Shown here: positions 33,919 to 41,693 of the stretch, piece by piece | Position numbering within the stretch: the first letter of the stretch is position 1 | How the letters are laid out: each line of letters starts with the position of its first letter | Assembly (NCBI GenBank): GCA_045637485.1 | Contig: JAZTZK010000195.1 | Coordinates: forward strand, 1-51,743 | Direction of reading: 5' to 3' | Length of the DNA: 51,743 bases | DNA from: UBA2862 sp045637485 | GTDB taxonomy: Bacteria > Bacillota > Clostridia > Christensenellales > Aristaeellaceae | Made by a program: the position numbers and the translations under genes | Notes under the pieces: generated by a model | The model's input: the letters and a program-made list of their open reading frames with translations, nothing else | Database searches by the model: none | Told to the model about the DNA's origin: nothing

Positions 33919-36156
33919 ATGGATGCGGCAAGGCAGCAGGCGCTGATGATCGAGATCGAAAACCAGCAATCCCTCGTTCACCTGGGCAGCCTGGATTCCT
34001 TTGATATCACGGAGGGTGGCAAAAAAGCGGCCAGGCTGATGAAGAAATACCTGAAGGAGCAAAACCCCGTTTACCTGGAAAAGGCGATCGCCATCTATGA
34101 AGAGCTGATACCCAATGAAAACTTCGGCGGCGAATACACGGCGCTGGAGTGGATCTGCCGATTCTGGATCTCTCCTGAGGAGGTCCAAAAGCAGATGCTC
34201 TCCTCGCCGCTGATCTACAGCTTCTGGCACGAGCTCTCCGACAACGACTATGACAACCTGAAAACCTACCTGGACTACAAGTATCACTTTGTGGAATACA
34301 AAAAGGATCAGGACAATACGGCCATGAAGGCGCGCATGCGCTACCTGGAGGACTTTATACTGTTCGACAACCCGGATCGCGAGCGCTGGGAGGATACGCG
34401 GCACAACCTGGAGAAGGTCGGCCTGCGGGAGGGCATGCGGGTTGCGGACGTGGGCAGCGGCCCCGGCTACTTCACCTTCAAGTTTTCCGAAATCGTGGGG
34501 GACACCGGCAGGGTGTATGCCAGCGAAACCAATCCGCGGCACCTGGCTTTCCTGCGGAAATACGTGGCGGCAAACGGGATCGGCAATGTCGAGGTGATCG
34601 AAAGCTCCTTCAACGGCATCGGCCTTCCCGAGGATGTCCATGTGGATGTCGTCTACATGTGCTCGCTGTATCACAATGTATACGCAGCCTTTACCGATGC
34701 CGAGCGGGAGGTGTTCGTCGGCAGCATCCGCCATGCGCTCAGGGACAATGGCAACAGGCTGGTCATCGTCGACAATGACCTGGTCACCGGCGGCAACCTG
34801 CCGTACCACGGCCCCTACATCAACAAGCGGCTGATCGCGGCCCAGCTCTGGTATTACGGCTTTGAGCTGGAGGACACCTTCCAGTTCACGCCCCAGCGCT
34901 ACGTGCTGGTGTTCAGGATGACCGACATTCCGCCCAGGGAGAGCGATCTGCCGGCTTCAGACGCCCCCAACCGCCTGATGATCCATTCGCCCGTTTCCCT
35001 GGTGCGCTACCGTATCATCGGCACCTCCACCTCCGGGTACACCTGCAGGGGCAAGCGGGTGGGCCGCGTGATGTACGAGGGCCTCATGCAGAACGACGAG
35101 GCCAAACTGCGCAAGGCCTGGGACGGCTTTGACGCGCTCTGGCCCCTGGAGCGCATCGGCGACGACTACACGGCCTTCATGTGGCTCATACAGTACAGAC
35201 TGGCCGACGAGGCGGCGCGCAAGGCCATGACGGCGGACAGCTTCACCCGGGCGTGGGCGGACTTCTGGTGCTCAAATGATTATGAGAACCTGAAGACCTA
35301 CCTCTACTACAAGTTCGACCTGGCCGTGCCGGACGATCCGAACGCCTCGATCGATGTGAACTACGAGTATTCGGGCACGGAATTTCCCTTTGCCCGGTTG
35401 AACAAGTGGAATGAGTACCTGATCTTCAACAACCCCAACCGAAACCTGTGGGAGCACACCGAAAACATGATGCGCTTCTGCGGGATTCGCCCCGGCGAGC
35501 GGATCGCGGACATCGGCTGCGGCGGCGGGTACTTTACATGGCAGTTTTCCAAAATGGTGGGGGACGAGGGCATCGTCTACGCCACCGAGATCAACGAGGG
35601 CGCGCTCAGCTACCTGAAGGCCTTTGTCGAGGAGAACGGGATATCCAACATCCGGCCGATGATCACGCGGATGAACGACGCCGGGCTGGAGGCGGAGAGC
35701 GTCGACACGATCTACATCTGCTCCGCCTATCACGCGGTGTACATCACCGATATCGAATTCGTGAAGGACGGCTTTATCGCGAGCATTCACAAGGCGCTGC
35801 GCAAGGGCGGGCGGCTGATCATCGTGGACAACGCCGTCACGGAGGCGGGCGTTCCGCCGTACTACGGCCCGGGCATCCGCCAGGAGCTGATCATCGCGCA
35901 GCTGAGCTATTACGGCTTCCATCTCGTGGATCGCTGGCAGGAGACGCCCCAGCGGTTCGCCCTGATCTTCCGCGAGGACGAGGGCTACGTCGCGCCGGAG
36001 GTCGTGGATCCCAGGTCATTGAGGCAAAAGGAGGGTATGCAGGGTGGAAAGAGACCTTTATTGCGCGTATCGGGGGATAAACTACAGGGACGATCAGCGC
36101 TCAGGCGTAAAGCTCGCCGTAAGGGGCCCGAGGATGACCATCGCAACGACTACTGA
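33919..36156 (+). CDS. Tandem double SAM-dependent methyltransferase
   Basis: A 745-residue protein of two homologous halves. Each has an alpha-helical lead-in (ALEWICRFWISPEEVQKQ with NLKTYLDYKYHF; AFMWLIQYRLADEAARK with NLKTYLYYKFDL). A class I methyltransferase follows in each: VADVGSGPGYFTFKFSE with an acidic Glu in YASETN; IADIGCGGGYFTWQFSK with Glu in YATEIN. Both cofactor sites look intact. Both halves also keep a YHGPYI/YYGPGI element and TPQRY/TPQRF. The substrate is unknown. The last about 35 residues are basic and overlap the next gene by 113 bp, so the folded part probably ends near residue 700. GGAGAT lies before the ATG. It is not a usual ubiquinone or RNA methyltransferase layout. 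Confidence 0.8.
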   Translation: MDAARQQALMIEIENQQSLVHLGSLDSFDITEGGKKAARLMKKYLKEQNPVYLEKAIAIYEELIPNENFGGEYTALEWICRFWISPEEVQKQMLSSPLIYSFWHELSDNDYDNLKTYLDYKYHFVEYKKDQDNTAMKARMRYLEDFILFDNPDRERWEDTRHNLEKVGLREGMRVADVGSGPGYFTFKFSEIVGDTGRVYASETNPRHLAFLRKYVAANGIGNVEVIESSFNGIGLPEDVHVDVVYMCSLYHNVYAAFTDAEREVFVGSIRHALRDNGNRLVIVDNDLVTGGNLPYHGPYINKRLIAAQLWYYGFELEDTFQFTPQRYVLVFRMTDIPPRESDLPASDAPNRLMIHSPVSLVRYRIIGTSTSGYTCRGKRVGRVMYEGLMQNDEAKLRKAWDGFDALWPLERIGDDYTAFMWLIQYRLADEAARKAMTADSFTRAWADFWCSNDYENLKTYLYYKFDLAVPDDPNASIDVNYEYSGTEFPFARLNKWNEYLIFNNPNRNLWEHTENMMRFCGIRPGERIADIGCGGGYFTWQFSKMVGDEGIVYATEINEGALSYLKAFVEENGISNIRPMITRMNDAGLEAESVDTIYICSAYHAVYITDIEFVKDGFIASIHKALRKGGRLIIVDNAVTEAGVPPYYGPGIRQELIIAQLSYYGFHLVDRWQETPQRFALIFREDEGYVAPEVVDPRSLRQKEGMQGGKRPLLRVSGDKLQGRSALRRKARRKGPEDDHRNDY

Positions 36157-36715
36157 GTACGGCGTCGACGAGGATTCGGAATACTCGAGCCGCGTCACGC
36201 GGTCGATCATAGACAATTACATGAAGCGCCCCTCGCTGGAGGATCGGGCGATCGGCACCATCGCCACCATGGCCAACAACGACCTGATGATGATGCGGGG
36301 CGGAAACGACGCGCCCCAGATGTTTGACGCTGCCTTTGCCTTTATCGACCAGGGGCGGGTGCGCTTCCTCATCTCCGGCGGTTCGGCCGCCTATCACTTC
36401 GAAGACGGCAGGCTGCTGCATCGGTCCGATCCCGGCGAGGCCAGCCTGATCGGGTCGGGCGTCCGCTACGCCCCCAGGCTGGAGGCGCCCTTTGAGATGG
36501 GCAAGGGCAGGACCGTGATACTGACCGCCAGCAGGTGCCTGGCCGCCACGGTGTCCGACGGGACCCTTGAGGAATCCCTGCAGGGCGTCCAGACCCCGGA
36601 GGATTGGATGGAGCGCCTGAAGGCGCTGGTGGGGCAGGACAAGCAGTTTTGCGCGATTGCGGCATTTCTCCCAACGGAAAAGCCGTCCATGCTCAAGGCG
36701 ATGCTGCGCAGATAG
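36044..36715 (+). CDS. Degenerate PP2C-like protein
   Basis: 223 residues from GTG 36044, which has a perfect AAAGGAGG (36027-36034) inside the preceding gene. The layout resembles PP2C: VRFLISGGSAAYHFEDGRLL stands where phosphatases have the 'VGDSRxYLxxxGxL' strand pair, and VILTASRCLAATVSDGTLEE stands where they have 'LLCSDGLxDxVSDEEL'. The metal-binding Asp residues of both motifs are gone (GGS for GDS, ASR for SDG), and no DGxGG motif is seen. I infer a pseudophosphatase, perhaps a phosphoprotein-binding regulator. The similarity is by eye only. The 113-bp overlap with the methyltransferase gene is unusual and suggests coupled expression. Confidence 0.55.
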   Translation: MERDLYCAYRGINYRDDQRSGVKLAVRGPRMTIATTTEYGVDEDSEYSSRVTRSIIDNYMKRPSLEDRAIGTIATMANNDLMMMRGGNDAPQMFDAAFAFIDQGRVRFLISGGSAAYHFEDGRLLHRSDPGEASLIGSGVRYAPRLEAPFEMGKGRTVILTASRCLAATVSDGTLEESLQGVQTPEDWMERLKALVGQDKQFCAIAAFLPTEKPSMLKAMLRR

Positions 36716-36743
36716 TTGTCGGCGGAGTCTTTTCCGTTGGAAA

Positions 36744-36944
36744 GTTACAGCTCAGAGTCCTGATTATTCGGAACCCCTCCGCCTCGCTTTGCTCGGCACC
36801 TCCCCTTTCAGGGGAGGCTATCTACCGCACTATGATTCAAACAGCCTCCCCTGAAAGTCCTAAAGGACTTGCTTCGCTTCGAGGAGGTGGCCCCGCTGAA
36901 GGCGGGGTCGGAGGGGTTCCACAGTGTCGACGCTGAGCTGTAAC
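36744..36944. mobile_element. MITE-like element with target-site duplication
   Basis: About 200 bp with perfect 12-bp terminal inverted repeats GTTACAGCTCAG / CTGAGCTGTAAC. A nested GGAACCCCTCCG / CGGAGGGGTTCC pair lies inside. The flanks carry a direct repeat, CGTTGGAAAG at 36735-36744 and 36944-36953; the exact split between repeat and terminus is ambiguous by one base each side, giving an 8-10 bp duplication. There is no coding capacity, so a transposase elsewhere must have moved it. It lies between the pseudophosphatase stop and the radical SAM start, and its GC-rich arms could stop or pause transcription. Confidence 0.85.
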
Positions 36945-36990
36945 GTTGGAAAGGTATATTAGCGATGAGACAGGAAAGGAAGGCTCGCGT

Positions 36991-38433
36991 ATGATTTCCA
37001 GGGAACGAAAGATGGAACTGATCGCCCATGCAGAGGAGGTCTTTTCCAGGGTTGAGGCGTGCCAGAGGCTCGGCCTGATCTGTGATGACGGTGATTTTGT
37101 GCCCTCGGTGCACTATCCTCCCATCACCCAGTACGATCCGTGCGACATCGACGAATACTTTAAAACCTATACCCAGCCCGCGGACGGCCTGATGGACATC
37201 TATGTCCACATTCCGTTTTGTATCCAGCACTGCACCTTCTGCCACTATCCCGGCATGACGGGGGAGCGCCTGCTGGAGAAGCGGCAGTATGTCGACTACC
37301 TGATCCGCGAGATGGACATCTACCTGAAGTATTTCGGCCTGAAGAAGATCAGGCCGAGGTCGATACTGCTGGGCGGCGGAACGCCCACGTCCCTGCCCCC
37401 GGATCTCCTGGAGCACTTCCTGACGGAGTTTGACAAGCGCGTCGATTTCAGCGCCTGCAAGCAGTACAATGTGGACCTTGGGCCGAATTCCATCAACGGC
37501 GAGGACGGCACCCGGAAGTGCCGCATCATGAAGGAACACGGCATCGACCGGCTGACCATCGGCCTTCAGTCGCTGGACGACAACGTGCTTCGGCTGATGA
37601 ATCGCCCCCACAACGCCCAGGAGGGCATTGACTCCGTCTACAAGGCGATGGATTACGGGTTCAATGTGAACATCGAATTCATCTACGGCCATCCCGGCGA
37701 GACGATCGACAACTGGATCGAGGTCATCGAAAAGGCCGTGGCGCTGCCCATGGCGGAAATCCAGATGTACCGGCTGAAGGTGCAGGCCTACGGCGATTTC
37801 CAGGGCATCATCAATCGCTATCACCGTGGCGAGGGCTCCACCGATATCCCGGATTTCAAGACGACCATGATGATGAAGCAGATGGCCATCGATATCCTCA
37901 ACGCGCACGGCTTCAACGAGCGGCTCCGCCGCGTATACACCCGCAACAGGGCCATATTCAGCCACTACGCCTATAACCAGTGCTGCAACCAGTACGACCA
38001 GGTGGGCTTCGGACTGACGGGCTTTTCGAGCTATCGGGATCGCTTTGACATCAACACACAGTACTTCAAGGAGTATTACGAGGCGATCGACGCCGGAAAG
38101 CTGCCGATCAACCGGGGCCTGGTGCGCTCCGCGGAGGAGCAGGCCCGCTGGGCCATCGTGCTGCCGCTGAAAAACCGCGACGTGCGCAAGAGCGAATTCA
38201 AGGCCCGCTCCGGCTTTGAGTTTGACGACGTGTTCAAGACCAAGGTCGCGCTGCTGAAGCAATACGGCCTGCTGGAGGATACCGGCAAGGTGGTTCGCCT
38301 GACCGAGCTGGGCGGCTTCGTGGCGGATGAGGTCTGCGAGCAGTTCAATTCCATTCCCTACCTGCCCTTCCCCCGGGAGCGGTATGCCGAGGGCCCGCTG
38401 AATCCCTACCTTCACAACAGCCTGTTCGAGTGA
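36991..38433 (+). CDS. HemN/HemW-like radical SAM protein
   Basis: 480 residues. The radical SAM cluster motif is CIQHCTFC (CxxxCxxC) at about 72-79. GGGTPTSLPP, LTIGLQSLDDNVLRLMNRPH and IEFIYGHPGETIDNW follow, all typical of the coproporphyrinogen-oxidase-like family, with a HemN_C-like tail. Family members include true heme enzymes, the heme chaperone HemW, and methylases or cyclopropanases in natural-product pathways. The unusual 70-residue N-terminal extension and a neighbourhood without heme genes favour a specialised role. I chose ATG 36991 with GGAAGG upstream; the open frame back to 36946 begins in the target duplication of the adjacent MITE. It is separated from the preceding genes by that element. 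Confidence 0.82.
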   Translation: MISRERKMELIAHAEEVFSRVEACQRLGLICDDGDFVPSVHYPPITQYDPCDIDEYFKTYTQPADGLMDIYVHIPFCIQHCTFCHYPGMTGERLLEKRQYVDYLIREMDIYLKYFGLKKIRPRSILLGGGTPTSLPPDLLEHFLTEFDKRVDFSACKQYNVDLGPNSINGEDGTRKCRIMKEHGIDRLTIGLQSLDDNVLRLMNRPHNAQEGIDSVYKAMDYGFNVNIEFIYGHPGETIDNWIEVIEKAVALPMAEIQMYRLKVQAYGDFQGIINRYHRGEGSTDIPDFKTTMMMKQMAIDILNAHGFNERLRRVYTRNRAIFSHYAYNQCCNQYDQVGFGLTGFSSYRDRFDINTQYFKEYYEAIDAGKLPINRGLVRSAEEQARWAIVLPLKNRDVRKSEFKARSGFEFDDVFKTKVALLKQYGLLEDTGKVVRLTELGGFVADEVCEQFNSIPYLPFPRERYAEGPLNPYLHNSLFE

Positions 38434-38455
38434 GGCGCGGCCTGGTCCTGGCGCT

Positions 38456-38490
38456 GCGGGCATGCAGACCCTTTGGGAACGCGTGCCCGC
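38456..38490 (+). other. Intercistronic stem-loop
   Basis: GCGGGCATGC pairs with GCGTGCCCGC (one mismatch) in the 92-bp gap between radical SAM and membrane-protein genes. There is no T-run, so RNA processing or weak attenuation is more likely than full termination. Confidence 0.4.
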
Positions 38491-38525
38491 CCGGGGCAGG
38501 GCATACATAAGCATAGATAAGAGGT

Positions 38526-40523
38526 ATGTATTTGGAACGATTGAAAGAGGACCTTAAGGCATTCTTTTATGAAAACAGGTGGGCGCTGTGCCTGACGTGG
38601 CTTTTGCTGATCCTGGCGCTGTATCGATTCCTGTTGTCCGACAATGTACGGATGGACAGCATCATCAAGCTGGCGACGTCGGGAGATGAGTTCAACGATA
38701 TGCAGCTGGGGCGGTTTGGCATCGTCTACTTCAACCGCCTGACGGGTATGCGCTGGTTTACCCCGTATGTGAGCGGGTACCTGACGCTGTTGGCGCTGCT
38801 TGCCGCCGGCGCCCTGCTGTGCTTCATGGTGTGGAAGGCCGTCTGCGGTCAGTGCGGGCGGCTCCTGTGCGGTCTGCCGCTGCTCGTCTTCCTGACGCCC
38901 AACTGGATCGAGCAGCTGTATTTTTCCTATCAGTCATTTCAGGTGATGCTCGCCCTCCTGCTCGTGGAGGTCGCGGCGCTGATGCCGGAGTATTTCCCCC
39001 AAAGACGCTGGCTTCTGGCGGAGGCGCTGCTCGTCTTCTGCGCCTTTTCGGTGTATCAGGCCTTTGTGCCGCTGTATATTGCGCTGTGCGTCGGCCATGT
39101 GCTGCTTTGCTTCATCTGCGGGCGGATCGACGGATCGGTGCGGCTGTGGCACAGGGCCCTGCGGCACGCGGGCGTGTTTGCCATTGCCCTGGCAGGCTAT
39201 TTTGCGTTGAACAAGCTGCTCCAGCGCGGCATGGCGCCCTACGAATACCTGACCTCCCAGGTGCTCTGGGGCAATGTGCCGCTGCCGGGCGTGGTGGTGA
39301 GCATCCTGCGCTCCATAGGCAGCGTGCTGTTTAGCGAGGGCAGGCTGGATACGCCGATGTATTCCATTTCGGCGGGCCTTTTCCTGCTGGCCGCGGTGCT
39401 CCGGTGGATCAAAACCGGGGATCATGGGCGCGGCCTGGTGACGCTGCTGGGATGGCTGCTGCTCCAGCTGAGCGCGTTTGCCATGACGATCGTCGTCGGC
39501 AGGCGCGCCTATCTGCGCACGGACCTGGCGATTACCTTCGTGACGGCCTTCAACGCCTGCGGCGCGATGGTGTTGGCCCGCCAGTGGGCCCGGGATTTTG
39601 AGGGGGCCTGGATGCGCCGCTTGCCGCTCTGCATCATTGCCCTGGCGATGCTGGCCGGGCTCTGTAAAGCCGGAGACATGAGCTTCAGGCTGATGTACAC
39701 CGACGACGTCAGGAACGCCGCCGACAATGCGCTGGCATCGAAGGTGGTTGATCGCCTGCGGGAAACGGGGCTTAAGGCGGAGGACAAGACGCTGGTATTC
39801 GTCGGAGTGCCCGAAATCACCCTGAACGCCGGATGCCTGGAGGGGGAGACCATAGGGCGCACCCTGTTCGGGCGCGTGCTCGACGCCGAAAGCACGAATC
39901 ATCTCATCACCAATGTGATGGAGATCAACGGGCTCAGCTATCGCCTGCCAACCGCCGGGGAAATCATGGCGGCGGAACAGATGGCGCTGGACATGCCCTG
40001 CTTCCCGGAGGGCGGCAGCGTTGCGGAGTCGGACAGCGTCGTCGTGGTCAAATTCTCGGAGGATTACTACTACGGGTCTGAGACCATCAAGCCCGGGGCC
40101 GTGCTTTCGGACGAGCCGTTGGAGTATGACCAGGCAGTGGAGTGCCACGTTGAAAGCGTGGTTCCGGACAGGAATGCCCTGCTGATCCGGGGCTCAAATA
40201 TCCGGCGGGGCGTGCCTGCCGTCGGAATGGAAAACTGCGTATACCTCCTCAGCCACCAGACCGGCGATCTGTTCAGGGTCAATACCGCCTGCACGGAGAG
40301 CGTCCAGATCACCAACCAGTTCTGGCGGGACGGCGTGGATTACGACCAGGGCGGGTTTATCGCCGTTTGCCCGGTATCGGTGCTGAACCGCTATATCGGA
40401 GACTCCTTTGAGGTGCTCGTGCGGTACAACTGCGAAGGCGAGCCCCGGTTTGCGGCGACGGGCGTCTTTTTGAATCGGGGGCGCGGCGACAGGCCGGAAG
40501 GGATGCGAGCCAATGGCCAGTAA
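38526..40523 (+). CDS. GtrII-like polytopic membrane glycosyltransferase
   Basis: 665 residues. About ten or more membrane helices occupy residues 20-400. The N-terminal pattern MDSIIKLATSGDEFNDMQLGR, followed by FTPYVSGYLTLL, resembles the Glucos_trans_II (GtrII) family. These enzymes transfer sugars from polyprenyl-phosphate carriers to surface glycans on the outer face of the membrane. A soluble C-terminal domain of about 200 residues probably lies outside. The start is ATG 38526, or more likely TTG 38532, which has AAGAGG at a better distance. It overlaps the aminotransferase gene by 11 bp. The GT2 enzyme at 28582 could charge the lipid carrier for it. Confidence 0.7.
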   Translation: MYLERLKEDLKAFFYENRWALCLTWLLLILALYRFLLSDNVRMDSIIKLATSGDEFNDMQLGRFGIVYFNRLTGMRWFTPYVSGYLTLLALLAAGALLCFMVWKAVCGQCGRLLCGLPLLVFLTPNWIEQLYFSYQSFQVMLALLLVEVAALMPEYFPQRRWLLAEALLVFCAFSVYQAFVPLYIALCVGHVLLCFICGRIDGSVRLWHRALRHAGVFAIALAGYFALNKLLQRGMAPYEYLTSQVLWGNVPLPGVVVSILRSIGSVLFSEGRLDTPMYSISAGLFLLAAVLRWIKTGDHGRGLVTLLGWLLLQLSAFAMTIVVGRRAYLRTDLAITFVTAFNACGAMVLARQWARDFEGAWMRRLPLCIIALAMLAGLCKAGDMSFRLMYTDDVRNAADNALASKVVDRLRETGLKAEDKTLVFVGVPEITLNAGCLEGETIGRTLFGRVLDAESTNHLITNVMEINGLSYRLPTAGEIMAAEQMALDMPCFPEGGSVAESDSVVVVKFSEDYYYGSETIKPGAVLSDEPLEYDQAVECHVESVVPDRNALLIRGSNIRRGVPAVGMENCVYLLSHQTGDLFRVNTACTESVQITNQFWRDGVDYDQGGFIAVCPVSVLNRYIGDSFEVLVRYNCEGEPRFAATGVFLNRGRGDRPEGMRANGQ

Positions 40524-41622
40524 TACAATTCCGTTCATCGACTTGAAGGCGCATACCGAGCGCATGGAAGGGGAGATCATGGACGCGGTGAAGCGCGTCT
40601 GCGCCGCCGCGGATTATTCCGGCGGCGCCTTCGTGGAGGCCTTTGAGGGGGAATTTGCCCGCTTCCTGAACGCGCCGGGCTTCGTTGCGGTATCCAACGG
40701 ATCGGACGCGCTGTTCCTGGCCCTCAAGGCGCTGGGCGTCTGCGAAGGGGACGAGGTGATCGTTCCCGCCAGCACCTACATGGCGACGGCGTTCGCGCCG
40801 ATGCGGCTCGGCGCGACGCCGGTGTTTGCCGACTGCGATCCCGTGACCTGGCAGATCGATCCCTCGTCGGTGGAGAAGCGCGTCACCGGGCGCACCCGGG
40901 CGATCATCGGCGTGCACCTGTACGGCCAGGCGTTTCCTGTCGAAGAGATCAACGCGCTGGCCCGCCGGTACAATTTGAAGGTGATCGAGGACTGCGCCCA
41001 GGCCCAGGGGACCCTGTATCGCGGAAGCCCCGTGGGCGCGCTGTCGGACGCGGGCTGCTTCAGCTTCTATCCCACGAAAAACCTGGGGGCCTGCGGACAG
41101 GCGGGCGGCGTGGCCTGCGCCGATGGAGCGGTGGATCGCAGGCTTCGCCGCATGCGCTCCCAGGGCGCGGATGAGTATGGGACGCACGTCGAGCTGGGCT
41201 ACAACATGCGCATGGACGGCATGCAGGCCGCGATCCTGTCGAGCATGCTGCCGCACCTGCCGGAATGGAACCGACGGCGGGCGGAGATTCTGCGCCGGTA
41301 TCGGGCCGAAATCGTCAATCCGGGCATTCGCTTTCAGGGCGAGCTGCCCCACACGCGACCGGCATGGTATTTGGCAGTCGTTTGCGTGCCCGACAGGCAG
41401 CGCTTCCTTCGGCACATGGCGGATTGCGGAATAAGCTGCGGCGTTCACTACCGACAGTCCTGCCACCTTGCGCCCGCCATGGCGGCCCTGGGCCATCGGC
41501 GGGGGGAGCTGCCGAACGCGGAAGCCCTGGCCGATCACTGCGTTTCGCTGCCGCTGTATCCCGAGCTGAAGGAAGCGGACGTGGAACGCGTCATCGGGGC
41601 CTGCAATGCCTGCATATTCTGA
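40513..41622 (+). CDS. DegT/DnrJ/EryC1/StrS sugar aminotransferase
   Basis: A 369-residue PLP enzyme. Family motifs: FIDLKAHTERM at the N-terminus, VSNGSDALFLALKALG, GDEVIVPASTYMATAFAP, GVHLYGQAFPVEEI, VIEDCAQAQG with the PLP-binding Asp, and FSFYPTKNLGACG with the Schiff-base Lys. Such enzymes transaminate keto sugars, typically nucleotide-linked, to amino sugars. With the Gfo/Idh oxidoreductase at 29329 this could give a 3- or 4-amino sugar for a glycan. The ATG lies within the end of the membrane-protein gene (11 bp overlap). It is the last gene of the biosynthetic stretch; a new promoter begins at its stop codon. Confidence 0.88.
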   Translation: MASNTIPFIDLKAHTERMEGEIMDAVKRVCAAADYSGGAFVEAFEGEFARFLNAPGFVAVSNGSDALFLALKALGVCEGDEVIVPASTYMATAFAPMRLGATPVFADCDPVTWQIDPSSVEKRVTGRTRAIIGVHLYGQAFPVEEINALARRYNLKVIEDCAQAQGTLYRGSPVGALSDAGCFSFYPTKNLGACGQAGGVACADGAVDRRLRRMRSQGADEYGTHVELGYNMRMDGMQAAILSSMLPHLPEWNRRRAEILRRYRAEIVNPGIRFQGELPHTRPAWYLAVVCVPDRQRFLRHMADCGISCGVHYRQSCHLAPAMAALGHRRGELPNAEALADHCVSLPLYPELKEADVERVIGACNACIF

Positions 41623-41651
41623 TTGCATTACACAGGTATGCGTGATAGAAT
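41623..41651 (+). promoter_or_regulatory. Promoter of the Liv-type importer operon
   Basis: TTGCAT (41623-41628) and TAGAAT (41646-41651) are 17 bp apart, with TG one base upstream of the -10 (extended -10). The binding-protein ATG lies 43 bp downstream. Confidence 0.65.
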
Positions 41652-41693
41652 ATTATTGCACACACTCAACAAAGGAAGAGAGGAAGGGCTTGT

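Noticed and set aside
31392..33920. An 842-codon minus-strand frame over the ABC exporter genes
   Set aside because: Antisense shadow of two clear ABC subunits; no start signal or motif.
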